DNA from: Litsea cubeba
Taxonomy: Eukaryota; Streptophyta; Magnoliopsida; Laurales; Lauraceae
NCBI GenBank assembly: GCA_012931725.1
Contig: CM022955.1
Location: forward strand, 12,258,137 to 12,322,136
Length of the DNA stretch: 64,000 nt
Direction: 5' to 3'
Part shown: positions 11,518-22,734 of the stretch, in pieces
Layout of the letters: the number at the start of each line of letters is the position of its first letter
Numbering within the stretch: position 1 is the stretch's first letter
Translations under genes and position numbers: made by a program
Notes under the pieces: generated by a model
What the model saw: the letters and a program-made list of their open reading frames with translations, nothing else
What the model was told of the DNA's origin: nothing
The model's database searches: none

Positions 11518-12379
11518 TGTAAGTGCAAAAAATGTGACTCACAAGAATAGGGGGTGCCTGCACGGACTTATCCAAAGAGACTAGGGACACCGATGCCTGC
11601 TCCTGAAGCCTGAGAAAAGGAAGAAGAATAGCAGGTCAGAGGACCCTGGCTTGAGTGGTGCCAGGCTCTCCGATGCCTAAGTTAGTGTATGAACTAAGCA
11701 GAGGATGGAGATTTTTGGGGAAGAAGATGGGCATACCAGAATGGTGTATTCGTTGCCCCCCTGCTTGTGAATTGTTCTTGTGTTTATATAGAGGAAGAGA
11801 GGAGGCACATGGGTGGTTAACTGTCTTATCATAGCCCACTTTGTCAGGTACTAGGGCGGCGCAGTCCCATCGTAGCCTACTTTTCTTTAATTGCAGTCCC
11901 ATCGAGCCTGTCTTCTCCCATCTGGCCACATCCTGGCGCCTTGGGAGCTGTGGACGGCAATCTATTAGGAGATATGGGCTGTGCCCTTTCCTTGTCGCAC
12001 GTGCCGTAGCGTGCTTAAGCGTCCATGGGAGGACAGCTGTCAGTGCTCAGTACTTTTACTGAGCTGAGGCTCTTTGGCCGAGATGGAGTGTCTCGCCGAG
12101 GTGAGGACCTGATGGAGATGGAGGGTCCTGGCACTGTTGCCGAGGTGGAGGGGCCTGGCACTGTCGCCGAGCTGGGGAGTCGAGGTCGGGGACAACTTGG
12201 CTTGGCTAGAGACTTCTGGCAAAGGTGCCGAGATGGAGCACTAGGCCGAAGTGGGATGCTTTGGCCGAAGTGGATTCTACCGAGGTGAAATGCCTGGCTG
12301 AGATGGACCTAGCTGGTGTGGGAGCCCGAGATGGAGCATCTGGCCAGGACTCTGATGAGTTCGGGAATTTTCCCACACA
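11518..12379 (-). repeat. 3' LTR of the gag-only element
   Basis: 862 bp, TG...CA termini, TSD GAAGT on its outer (left) side. The internal side carries a weak purine-rich tract (minus strand AGAAGCTGGTGGGCTT). It includes short internal repeats of the type CTGGCACTG(T)(T/C)GCCGAG at 12128-12175. Confidence 0.9.
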
Positions 12380-12871
12380 AAGCCCACCAGCTTCTGAGCT
12401 CATTAGACTTCTCTTTGAGGTCAGAAGCTAAGTATCATGGAGGACAACACTTGTGCCTTGGAGCTGTTTGTCGCTTGAGATTGGTGGTATTCAGTCAACT
12501 GATTCGTCACCAACTGAGAGACCGAGACATGACCAGCTGGCTCGTCACCAGAGGTGCAGTCTCGTTGGAAGTATTCTAGTGATGCTGCCGAGGGGGCCAG
12601 CATTACTGCCAACCTGGAAACTGGCACTGATGCCGAGCTGAGGACTGGCACTGCTGCCGAGCTGGGTGTAGCTGAGAACCAAGATGTGCTCGCTGCCGAG
12701 ACCAGCATGAGGCCGAGGAGGTGATGTGGAACAGTCTCTTCGGCATTCTAGTTGAGCTGCCATTGACTGAGGTGGAGACGTGGAGCAGTCTCTTTGGTTG
12801 AGGTGGAGGAGGCTGGACGGTACGCCAGAGCAGTCCTTTTGAGAAGCCTGGTTACATGGACCCGAATTTTT

Positions 12872-13260
12872 AGGAGCGACTGGGTGTATGAACCCTAAGT
12901 CAGTCCCTAGGTGTGTGAATCCAAAGTTTAGGGAAGACTGGGTGTATGAACCCGAGGTCAGTCCCAGGGTGTATGAACCAAGGGTTTTAGGAGCGACTGA
13001 GTGTATGAACCCTAAGTCAGTCCATGGCACGTGAACCCAAATTTTAGGGAAGACTGGATGTGTGAATCGTAAGTCAGTCCCAGGGTGTATGAACCAAGGG
13101 TTTTAGGAGCGACTAGGTGTATGAACCCTAAGTCAGTCCATGGGCACGTGAACCCAAAGTTTTGGGAAGACTGGATGTGTGAATCCTAAGTCAGTCCCAG
13201 CGTGTATGAACCCAGAGTTTTAGGAGCGACTGGGTGTATGAACCCTAAGTCAGTCCCTCT
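12872..13260. repeat. Minisatellite, about 117-bp higher-order unit
   Basis: The marker AGGAGCGACT recurs at 12872, 12989, 13105 and 13222, a spacing of 116-117 bp. Each unit consists of two related halves containing GTGTATGAACC and AAGTCAGTCC. The array lies in the untranslated part of the gag-only element. Confidence 0.85.
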
Positions 13261-13417
13261 GGCGCTGGCCGAGATGGATAAGCCTGGACGGTACGCCAGA
13301 GCAGTCTCTTTGGCACTGGCCGAGATGGAGGAGTCTGGACGGTACGCCAGAGCAGTCTCTGTGGTACTGGCCGAGAACAACATGAGGCCGAACCTGTGTG
13401 AAGCGCGTAGCTAGCAC

Positions 13418-13765
13418 GAGGGCGACACCAACATGAGGTCGTGAAATGCGGTCGAGACCAGCATGAGGTCGAAACCAGCGTGAGGCGGAAACCAACACGT
13501 GGACGGACCAACATGAGGTCGTTTAATGCGGTCGAGACCAGCATGAGGCCGAAACCAGCGTGAGGCGGAAACCAACACGTGGACGGACCAGCATGAGGTC
13601 GTTAAATGCGGTCGAGACCAGCATTAGGCCGAAACCAGCGTGAGGCGGAAACCAACACGTGGACGGACCAACATGAGGTCGTTTAATGCGGTCGAGACCA
13701 GCATGAGGCCGAAACCAGCGTGAGGCGGAAACCAACACGTGGACGGACCAACATGAGGTCGTTTG
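13418..13765. repeat. Minisatellite, 80-bp unit, four copies
   Basis: ACCAACACGT recurs at 13491, 13571, 13651 and 13731, exactly 80 bp apart. Units differ by only a few bases (for example GTTTAATGCG versus GTTAAATGCG), so this array is young compared with its host element's LTRs. A looser array of GACAGTAGAGG(G/A)(T/C)CGTGC follows at 13835-14030. Confidence 0.88.
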
Positions 13766-14056
13766 GAGGCCAAGAGGCCTGGGTGTATGGAACGACTCCA
13801 GGGTGAGCTCGGTGGCTCTGGATGACTGATGGCGGTAGAGGACCGTGCGATCAAGGCTGACAGCAGAGGACCGTGCCGTCGAAATGACGGTAGAGGGTCG
13901 TACGATCGAAGCCGACAGTAGAGGGTCGTGCCGGTGTCATCGAAGTTGACGGCGCCATCGAAGCTGACAGTAGAGGACCGTGCCGCCGAAATGACAGTAG
14001 AGGGTCGTGCGATCGAAGCTGACGGGTGGTCGAAGCTAAGTGATGATAGGAGACGT

Positions 14057-15079
14057 CTAGCTACCTCCCGAGCTGGAAGAGACTTCTGCCGAGCTGGGGG
14101 CTGCTAGCGAGCTGGAGGCTTCTGCCGAGCTGGAGACTGCCGCCGAGCTGGAGACATCCGCCGAGCTGGAAGCTACCTGGTCGCTTTCGTAAAGGTTGAA
14201 ATGCTCCTGGGCTCGGGCTTCATCTGCTTCTTGCCTGACGAATCGGTTTATCCTGGTCATCAGTGCTGCCATAGTGACCACGCGATACATGGCCAAGTCC
14301 CTCCGAAGCTCGTTGCCTGGTAGGAGGGCTTGTTGGAAAGACAGGACTGCTATTGCATCTGAGGCATTCTCGATCTGGCTATAGACAGCCCAGAACCTTT
14401 TGGCGAACTGCATGACGTTCTCGATCTGCTTCATTCTGAGGGCCATTAGGTCGGCGGCTGACCTGGGGATAACCCTGTGAGCTTGGAACTTCATCATGAA
14501 GGAACTACGGAGCTGCTGCCAACTTTTGATCGATCCTTGGGGGAGTGCGCAGAACCACTTTAGGGGGAGGTCCCCGAGGCTGGAAGAGAAGACTCTGCAG
14601 TTCAGGTGGCCTGCGCCGCCCCACACCGACATCTTCTGAGTGAAGTGCTGGAGGTGTGCTGCTGGGTCTGAGGTCCCATCGTAAACGACGGAACTCGGGA
14701 CGCTGAAATCTTCAGGAATGGGGAAGTTTCTGATCTCTGGAGAGAAGGGGGATGTGCCGAAATCGTAAGAGTTCAGCCGAACTCGAGCGAAACCGGCCAT
14801 CTCCATGTTCTGTCGTACTGCTTGCTCTATGCATCGATCAAGCCACTCTCTGGAGTCACGGTCGTTACCCGAGCTTTCGCCATGTCTGTTGTCCTTCAGG
14901 GTGCGCCTTTTGGAAGGTAGAGTCGAGGTCGAATCCTTAGAGGATGAACTCGATCGAGTATCCTGCTGTTGGACACTTGCTGGGCCAGATCTTGCTCCTG
15001 ACCTTTCCCGGCGGGGGACCGTCGGCAGCTGTGTCGATATTGTCAGTGGTTCCTTTCCCTTTCTGGTTCTTTGAGGCAT
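14057..15079 (-). CDS. Retrotransposon Gag protein
   Basis: Intact frame of 340 codons. Seen: a basic, serine-rich N-terminus (to about residue 75); a Retrotrans_gag-type core at about 120-290 with YDGTSDPAAHLQHF, WFCALPQGSIKSWQQL and FMMKFQAHR; and an acidic Ser/Ala-rich tail made of repeated (A/E)(V/A)SSSAE units. There is no CCHC zinc knuckle. Known: Gag builds the cytoplasmic virus-like particle and packages element RNA. Inferred: this protein could co-assemble with polymerase products of a related autonomous element. The tail repeats derive from the DNA repeat at 14072-14170 (GCCGAGCTGGAG). Confidence 0.88.
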   Translation of the reverse strand: MPQRTRKGKEPLTISTQLPTVPRRERSGARSGPASVQQQDTRSSSSSKDSTSTLPSKRRTLKDNRHGESSGNDRDSREWLDRCIEQAVRQNMEMAGFARVRLNSYDFGTSPFSPEIRNFPIPEDFSVPSSVVYDGTSDPAAHLQHFTQKMSVWGGAGHLNCRVFSSSLGDLPLKWFCALPQGSIKSWQQLRSSFMMKFQAHRVIPRSAADLMALRMKQIENVMQFAKRFWAVYSQIENASDAIAVLSFQQALLPGNELRRDLAMYRVVTMAALMTRINRFVRQEADEARAQEHFNLYESDQVASSSADVSSSAAVSSSAEASSSLAAPSSAEVSSSSGGS

Positions 15080-15111
15080 GGTGTTTGGGAAGATGACTTT
15101 TTGTAGCCGTT

Positions 15112-15129
15112 TCCCACAGACGGCGCCAA
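15112..15129 (-). promoter_or_regulatory. Primer-binding site of the gag-only element
   Basis: Minus strand TTGGCGCCGTCTGTGGGA lies one base inside the 5' LTR. TGGCGCC matches the 3' end expected of a plant tRNA-Asp-type primer, but the remaining bases fit less well. The same 17-base string is found in the second element at 29249-29265. Confidence 0.7.
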
Positions 15130-15130
15130 T

Positions 15131-15992
15131 TGTAAGTGCAAAAAATATGACTCACAAGAATATGGGGTGCCTGCACTGACTTATCCAAAGAGACTAGGAA
15201 CACCGATGCCTGCGCCTGAAGCCTGAGAAAAGGAAGAAGAATAGCAAGTCAGAGGACCCTGGCCTGAGTGGCGCAAGGCTCTCCGATGCCTAAGTTAGTG
15301 TATGAACTAAGCAGAGGATGGAGATTTTTGGGGAAGGAGATGGGCATACCATAATGGCGTATTCGTTGGCCCCCCTGCTTGTGAATTGTTCTTGTGTTTA
15401 TATACAGGAAGAGAGGAGGCACAGGGGTGGTTGACTGTCTTGTCATAGCCCACTCTGTCAGGTACTAGGGTGGTGCAGTCCCATCGTAGCTTACTTTTCT
15501 TTAATTGCAATCCCATCGAGCCTGTCTTGTCCCATCTGGCCATATCCTGGCGCCTTGGGAGCTGTGGACGGCGATCTATCAGGAGATATGGGCTGTGCCC
15601 TTGTCTTGTCGCACGTGCCGTAGCGTGCTTGAGCGTCCATGGGAGGACAGCTGTCAGTGCTCAGTACTTTACTGAGCTGAGGCTCTTTGGCCGAGATGGA
15701 GTGTCTCGCCGAGGTGAGAACTTGACGGAGATGGAGGGTCCTGGCACTGTTGCCGAGGTGGAGGGGCCTGGCACTGTCGCCGAGCTAGGGAGCCGAGGTC
15801 GGAGACGACTTGGCTTGGCTAGAGACTTCTGGCAAAGGTGCCGAAATGGAGCACTAGGCCGAAGTGGGATGCTTTGGCCAAAGTGGATTCTACCGAGGTG
15901 AAGTGCCTGGTTGAGATGGACCTAGTTGGTGCGGGAGCCCGAGATGGAGCATCTGGCCGGAACTTTGATGAGTTCGGGAATTTCCCCACACA
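15131..15992 (-). repeat. 5' LTR of the gag-only element
   Basis: 862 bp, same length as the left copy, TG...CA ends, TSD GAAGT at 15993-15997. It should contain the element's promoter on the minus strand; no TATA box could be assigned with confidence. Confidence 0.9.
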
Positions 15993-15997
15993 GAAGT

Positions 15998-17280
15998 CAA
16001 CTTCCTATTAGTAGGAGATTTCTCTCTTTCTAATCACAGTCCTAAAGTGGACTTGGTTCGGACACTATTACTTGCTAAAGGATTGGGTCCTAACTCTGAC
16101 TAAAAATCTTACAACAATGGGTATCTACCAAAAATGAGAAGGGGTCCCACAAATATAAGCTAATCATATTATTTATACTAATTATATGAAGCACAAAATA
16201 TTATAAAATTGCCAAATAAAACATAAATATATAATTTAAATATTTCAGACCCTACAATGAGGCCCAGGATATTACAAATAATCCCTGCCAAATCCCATTT
16301 AACCCAACCACAAACCCTTCCCCACCTCGTCACCCACAGCCAAAATAACCCCCGGCTCTGTTGAACTAGGAACAAAAAGGTCGTGAGAGAAGAGAAAGAA
16401 AGAGGAGAAAATGATCAAGAGCGTACCTGGCTCTAGAATTCCAGCAATGCCAGTGTCGTCGCTCACTGCCACTATCGCCCTCCACTCTCTATTTCGAAGT
16501 ATAAGAAGGAGTGAAAAGGGATTTCTTAGCCCTTTCTTCCATCAACACGAAGATCGATGAATGGGATTTCTTAGCCCTTTCTTCCATCAACACGAAGATT
16601 GAAAAAAGACAAGTCTGGATCTCCTATTTCTACAAAATAAAGAAATATTATTTTGTCCATTCAAAATTAACTAACTATGTAAAATCTTATGTCAGCTAAT
16701 GCACCATCTCAATTGCTTCATTGGTATGAGAAAATCAAGAAAGATTTTTTACACAATTGACTAATTTTTATTGAACGAAATAGCATCTCCCCATTTCATA
16801 GAAACATAGGATTTGTACTCAGAGAAGACATTGCACGTGACACACCTCTTGTGTGATGTATGAGCCTTGAAATTGAGTTTGTGCTGACTTCAATCCACCT
16901 CGGGTTTTGGGTCCGCCTCACCTAACACACATCCTAGAAGCCCGGCAAAGTTAATAAGACTGACACCAGTGTGACATCACTGTGCTAACATCAATGTGAC
17001 ATCATCAAAGGACATAGTCAGCAGTGTTATTTGTCCAAAATCAAGGGCATAAATTTCTTTGTGAATTACAAAGCCATCCGGAGTTAGATTTGAGATCCGT
17101 TTTCACCTTTGCACTCATAGTGAATAGATCTGCAAATCAAGTCGGTCCATTTGAAAACAAATTAATTTTTTGTGACCTTGCGTCCAAATCAACACAAGAA
17201 GCTTATAGACTTGCTAGAGAGGATAACACCACCTCTCATATGCCGACTTCTCAGTTCAAATGACAAGGAAGAAGAAGAGT
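15998..17280. other. Repeat-derived spacer
   Basis: No gene recognised. Two copies of a 45-bp unit starting GGGATTTCTTAGCCC lie at 16518-16607. The segment around 16380-16450 resembles the (minus-strand) sequence near 10500-10600, probably shared gypsy LTR material. A 79-codon frame at 17024-17263 may be decayed retroelement coding sequence. Confidence 0.35.
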
Positions 17281-17640
17281 GAAGATAGATGAGATTTTAT
17301 GAATGGTAAACATTGAAGAAAAGGCAGCTAATATGGTTATTGATTGTTGCAACGCGATAAATTTCATTACGCAAAAGGTTATTGACCAACTTTATTGGCC
17401 AACTAAGAAGCTCCCGAACCCTTAAAAAATCACATGGCCTAATGGCTTTGTCATTCCTGTCACTCATAGATGTTTGGGATCTTTTAAGATTTCTAGTTTT
17501 AAGGATGAGTTTTAGTGTGATGTGATCCCATGAATATCACTCGTATTCTTTTTTGATAACCATAGCTTTTTGATCGGGATGTACACAGTGATAAATAGGA
17601 GAACACATATTCCTTTCTGTGGAAAGGAAAGCGGATTAGG
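17281..17640 (+). pseudogene. Decayed Ty3/gypsy protease region
   Basis: Plus-strand translation gives MVIDCCNAINFITQKVI and VTHRCLGSFKI..FKDEF*CDVIP, with stops between. This matches the layout of plant gypsy proteases ('A..VIDSGSS.NFI...', '...Y.DEV.CDVVPMD'). The catalytic D-S/T-G is replaced by DCC, so it is inactive. It probably belongs to the element whose 3' LTR starts at 18797. Confidence 0.5.
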
Positions 17641-18208
17641 CTCCTTCCAATGCAATTGAAAACTCCATCTTTGTCTACATCATCTCTTCAATTAAAGCAA
17701 AGGAATAACAAAAATAAAGAAATAAAGAAAAAGAAAAATAAAAGAAACAGAAATCATGATTCCACCAAAAGAGCTACAAACGACGATAGAAGAAATCAAA
17801 TGTAACATTGAGGAGCAAGATGAAGGAAATAAGATGAATGGAACTCCCGCAAAATTAGAAGACAAGTGCCCGAATTTCCTTCCATGGGCAATGGTGATGC
17901 AAGGACTAAGGAAAGAAGAACCAATTGTTGAAGTCCCCCACAATGGTTTTGTCTTCAGGGATCAACGATGGAAATTTGAAGATTGTGATTTCATAGTTCA
18001 AATTCTATAATTGAAGCATCCAAAGGTTCGATCGCGTGTCCACACAAAATTTGGCAATCAAAGGAAGTAATGCATCAAGCCTACTTCGAATTGGAGGAAA
18101 AGATCGACTACAGTTTTCAAGTTATACATAGAAGCTAAAGACAATCTAACACATAAGAAGTTCATATGTTGGATTTTTGACCCCAAAGGGCATTTGCATA
18201 ACATGAGT

Positions 18209-18762
18209 TAGGGCTGTCAAAATATCACATGACCCGTTAACACGACACGAACCCACACGATATTAACGGGTTTGGGTGACCCCTTAATGGGTTCGGGTCG
18301 TTAATGGGTCGGACCCGTTAACCCGTTAAATTAATGGGTCGTTAACAAATAAACCCGGTAACCCATTACGACCCGATACAACCCGCCAAAAAACCATGCT
18401 GCCAAGTGTGCATCACATTACCATGCAAAAATCAAAGTGTGGGTGACATAGCTTTTGTTCAGTGGAAGATGCACTTAATCACAAGAGATACAATATTTAC
18501 TTAGAAAATGCGCCTAGCCTCAACATAAAGTATGGCTCCATGATTTAGAAAAGAGATACTTTTTGAGTTTAATGAATATTCTTTTCAAAATTAACGGGTT
18601 AACGGGTCGTATTCGGGTGACCCGTTAAATAAACGAATTGGGTTCGTGTTTGATTTTTTGACCCGTTTTCTTAATGGGTCGTGTTCGAGTTGAGGTGATT
18701 CTAGCCCGAATTCGTTTGACCCGCAACCCGAATTCGTTAACACGACCCGTTTGACAGCCCTA
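18209..18762. mobile_element. Non-autonomous hAT element (MITE), 554 bp
   Basis: Ends TAGGGCTGTCAAA and TTTGACAGCCCTA are perfect inverted repeats. Flanks are ACATGAGT (18201-18208) and ACTTAAGT (18763-18770), an 8-bp duplication with two mismatches. The interior is a long, partly self-complementary run of (A)CCCGTTAA and GGGTCGTTAA motifs with a unique centre. No transposase. Confidence 0.85.
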
Positions 18763-18786
18763 ACTTAAGTTCAATATCTATCCAAG

Positions 18787-19130
18787 ACGGGGAGAATGAT
18801 GCAGGGCATCATGTGTGGGACCCAAGCGATGCAAATCCAATTTAATTTCTTATGTTATTATTGGGTTCTAATTAGGATTAACTTTTCAATTTCATCAGGA
18901 TTCTTATTTTATTTCCTAAGTTGACAATTTTCTTAGTTTCCTAGTTTGATCAGACGACTTAGACCCTAAGTTTTATTTTTCTATTTATATGGCATTGTAG
19001 AGATTAAAATTCAGTGAGTTGATTAATGATATTTTGAGTGGGGATTTGTTTCACCTAAGGTGCATCCTCATTTACAACCTCTGCAGAGACGTGTGATAGT
19101 ATCCACGGATACGCGCTTCATCCATGCCTA
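18787..19130 (+). mobile_element. Polypurine tract and 3' LTR start of a gypsy element
   Basis: GACGGGGAGAA (18786-18796) immediately precedes TGATGCAGGGCATC, the sequence that also begins the LTR block at 7242. Similarity to 7242-7515 continues to about 19095. The shared family, same strand and the intervening protease remnant suggest 7242-19130 may be one old element expanded by nested insertions. The 3' end is unclear (perhaps GCGCTTCA near 19130). Confidence 0.55.
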
Positions 19131-19559
19131 CCGTAAAATTCATGGCCCATCGAACGTTCACAAGTAACCAGTCAAACATATTTTTATTAACTAATTATGA
19201 GTAGATTGGATCAATTCAGCATGGGCCCGACTCTGATTAGAGTGAGATACAACTCTCTATGCCAAAATAAGGAGAAAATAATTATGAGCATTTGGATTTA
19301 TTAGTGAGCCCTACTATTTTCATATTTTAACTACCCGCACAAAGGTTTGATAAATTAATCATCAATATCAAAGCTTGTTCGAACTATGCTAGGATCAGCT
19401 GTATAAATTATGTTTCTCCATTCAAATCTATTGTTGGCCAAACCACCGGATATGTTGCATAAATGATGTGGATGGTCTTGAAAATTTATGTCTGGGCAAA
19501 AAGATATTTTTTAAATATTTAGTAATAAAACAATAGATTTAAAATATCATTGATCAACA

Positions 19560-20180
19560 ATTGCAAACCCCCAGCCCCCTTACAAGAAAATCCTAGCTCC
19601 GCCACCACAAATGAATTGATTACCAAGATGAACTACATGGAAGATATATGGCCATGTAATGGTGAGATAGACACAACTTCGGACTAATTTATGATAATTA
19701 GCTGGATTTGAGAAAAGATCCCCTTTATCTTCCATAGCTTCAAATCAAGTTGAGAGGATATCAACGCATGGCTGTAAAACCATGCAAATAAGGAAGTGCA
19801 ATGAGACCTTTTACAAATTTATGTTGATTAAAGAATATCCATTTGGTAGATTTATGAATTTCCAACCCCAGGAAATAAGATGACCAAAATCCTTCATATG
19901 AACCGATGAATGTAAAAGATTCATTAATTCATCCAGTAGTCAAGAATCATACCCTATAATGAGCATGTCATCCACGTAGACAAAAAGAACCATGGCAATT
20001 TTGGAAGCATGCTACTTTGCGGGAAATTTGCTTTACGTATAGTGGTACGAAATTTAGAAACCCGAGCACGAGGCGCTTGTTTAAAGCAATAGAGAGACTT
20101 TTAGCTGCGATAAACAAGATTATTATCAATATACTGCCTTCCCTGGGGATGCACACTTCACTGAGGAAACCCGTGATAGA
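19560..20180 (-). pseudogene. Ty1/copia reverse transcriptase fragment
   Basis: Minus-strand frames, with stops and shifts, read YCFKQAPR (family YGLKQAPR), then FLSTWMTCSL/VYVDDMLII across a frameshift, then HMKDFGHL. These are successive landmarks of copia reverse transcriptase including the YVDD active site. It is clearly non-functional. Confidence 0.7.
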
Positions 20181-20326
20181 GATAAGTGTAGAAGTGACTC
20201 AAGCCCATGACCCATCAAGTCATGATCCAGGCTCGTTTGGCTCCATCCATCTAGATGAACCCAACAAACATATCCACACATGTTGGGGTCTAGTAATATT
20301 GCTAACTATAAAGATCTTATTATTTA

Positions 20327-22725
20327 GGCAAAATTAGCGAAATGTCCCTATAAGTGAATTTATCCAGCCTTCGGTCCAAGGAAAAACTTATTAAGGCCTA
20401 TGGTCCACTCAGCTAGAATATTTTTAGGAAGAGGTCCCTGAGCACACACGTTTTCTTTTTTTAGGACAAAATTGCCCTTTCAACCATTTTAGGCATAAAA
20501 TCTTGAAATTTAAATTTTCAAATCTTCCATTATCCCTCGTCATTATTCTCTCTCATTCTTTATCCCGAGAACCCCTTTTGGAAGAAGATCATCGATCCTC
20601 GCATGTGTGCTGCACCATTTGTAGTTACAGAAGGAGATCGGTTCCGATCTTGGTGGGCCACAAAAAGGAGAAGGGCAAGCGAATGTATCGACGGGAAGGA
20701 TTGATTTATGCGACATCGGCGTCAGGCGGCTCGTTCTGCGAAAAGCCCTCTTCGGAAGTGCCTTCTCTCCCTATACGATCAATCACAAAACCCACAAAAA
20801 CAACAGCGGGAAATTCGCTGCCGGATTCTTCGCTGCCGGAACCGGAGAAGGAAGACTAGGGTCGGACTGCTTCGCACGTTGCCGGACAGCAGTTCGGGCG
20901 GCCACCGCCATCGGAGAAGAAAGGCAGCAGGGCGGCCTTACAATTCCTGTTGCAAAACTCAGAATCGAAGAGCAATCGCTGCCAGGGCTCCGATGACGGG
21001 TGGAGCAATCTAGGTCTTCGTCTTCCAAAAGACCGACTGCAATAAAGCAGCGACACGCAATGAACGGTGGCCTTATATGGTCGTCTTCTCTGGCATCAGA
21101 ACCCCAAAAATATTGGGAATTCCAGTTTGAAATCCGGAATCGCTGAAGCCAACAGCATCGGCCCTGCTGTTTTGCAAGTTGCAATAGGGTTTTTCCTGGT
21201 AGTCTTCTCCGGTGTTCAATAACAGCGTAGCAATCTACAACTTCCTCTTCCTCAAGATCTCGTAGCAAACTTCCTCTCTGTCTTTGCGCATCTCTTCCCT
21301 CTCATTCTCTCCTTCTCCGCTCCTCGTCTCTCTGCTCCCTCTCTGTCTCTGCGCCTCTCTTCCCTCTCATTTTCTCCTTCCGCGCTCTCTCTCTCCGCTC
21401 CCTCCCTGTCTTCCTCTTCCTCTCCTTCTTCTCCACCTCTCCCTCTGTTTCCGCCCTGCGCCCACACGTGTCGCCCTCCTCTCTCTCTATCTGTCTCTGG
21501 TTTGTGGAACCTACGTTCTTTGGTTTCTAGAACAAGAGACGAGTAACAGCAGCTTTCTTATTCGGCGAAGACTTATGCAGCGGTGCGGCGATGCTCCTTC
21601 TCAGGCGACACGCAGTAAGTCCGACGACGGTGATTCTGAAAGAACCTGTTTCTCTGGCTTCCATTAATCGTGGATAAAAGGGAAGGTAGATCGATCTCGG
21701 AAGTATTTCGGATTGCAGACAGAATAGAGGATCTGTGTTCGTCGTTTTTGGCTCTATTTTTTTCTATTGTCAAATTCCGTGGAGGGCTGACATCTCCCTG
21801 GTGATCGCTTTTGGCTCTGTTTATCTATTTTGTCAAACTTATCTGAGTTTTTGTCAAATTTATCTGAGTTTTGTTCAAATTTATCTATTTTCTTTCATAT
21901 TTATCTGAGTGTTGTTCATATTTAACTATTTTCTGTCATATTTCTTTGTATTTTTGGTAAATTTATCTGAGTTTTTTTTAAAATTTATCTAAGTTTTTGG
22001 TAAATTTATCTGAATCTTGTTCAAATTTATTTGAGTTTTTCTCAAATTTATCTGATTGTTGTTCAAATTTATCTGTTTTCTGTCATATTTTTTTGTATTT
22101 TTAGTAAATTTATCTGAGTTTTTTTTCAAAATTTATCTGAGCTTTTTAGCAAATTTATTTACGTTTTTTGAAATCTATATGCATTTTTTAAATTTATTTA
22201 CGTCTTTTGAAATTTATTTGTATCTTTTCAAATTTATTGCGTTTTTTAAAATTATTACATTTTTTAAAATTTATTTTCGTTATTTTAAATTTATTTGCAT
22301 TTTTTGAAATTTTCTTTGGATGTTTTGGGATTTATTTGCGTCTTTTGAACTTTATTTGGATATTTTGAAACTTATTTACTTCTTTTTAAATTTATTTGAG
22401 TTATTTGATTATATATTTTTTTTAACTTATTGCATTTTTCTAAATTATTTCATTTTTTAAAATTTATTTTCGTTATTTTGAAATTTATTTGTGTGTTTTT
22501 AGAATTTATTTGAAAATCTAGGGATTCGATTAATCGTGGGCAATTAAATGTTAGCTGGCCATTAGTAATGGGATATCCCACCAATCATGGGTTATGATTT
22601 AAAGAAATAGTAAATTAGACATTTGAGGTATGAAAAAGTGTGAGAAGGTTCTTTGGCTCTATGACTTTTTTTGTGGACTGTTTGCAACAAAGTCATACTT
22701 TGAATGACCTACGGCCGAAGCCCCC
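20327..22725 (+). mobile_element. MULE family copy 1, 2399 bp
   Basis: Begins GGCAAAATTAGCGAAATGTCC and ends ...CGGCCGAAGCCCCC. Flanks TATTATTTA (20318-20326) and AATTATTTA (22726-22734) agree at 8 of 9 positions. It is the same family as 44264-46545, which lies in the opposite orientation with a perfect 9-bp duplication. Inverted ends are weak, as in non-TIR MULEs. The left half is GC/CT-rich with several short open frames; the right half is an A/T-rich array. No MURA transposase was recognised, so it is non-autonomous. Confidence 0.8.
21830..22510 (+). repeat. AT-rich array, about 21-bp unit
   Basis: Some 30 degenerate units, first AAATTTATCTGAGTTTTTGT, later AAATTTATTTGCGTTTTTTG. The complement of the same array occupies 44480-45110 in the second copy of this MULE family, so the array is an original part of the element. 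Confidence 0.8.
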
Positions 22726-22734
22726 AATTATTTA

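Larger units (their letters stand above)
11518..15992 (-). mobile_element. Complete gag-only Ty3/gypsy-like LTR retrotransposon
   Basis: Two 862-bp direct repeats (11518-12379 and 15131-15992) enclose 2751 bp. Both start TGTAAGTGC and end CCCACACA. The flanking 5-bp sequences 11513-11517 and 15993-15997 are both GAAGT. The coding direction is minus, so 15131-15992 is the 5' LTR. The primer-binding site follows it, then one gag frame (14057-15079), then minisatellites up to the 3' LTR. No protease, reverse transcriptase, RNase H or integrase is present, so it must be mobilised in trans. By eye the LTRs differ at roughly 5% of sites over their first half, so the insertion is not recent. Confidence 0.92.

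Noticed and set aside
20503..21667. Several 100-160 codon frames in MULE copy 1
   Set aside because: CT-rich, overlapping on both strands, not recognisably conserved with copy 2 in frame; no gene identified.
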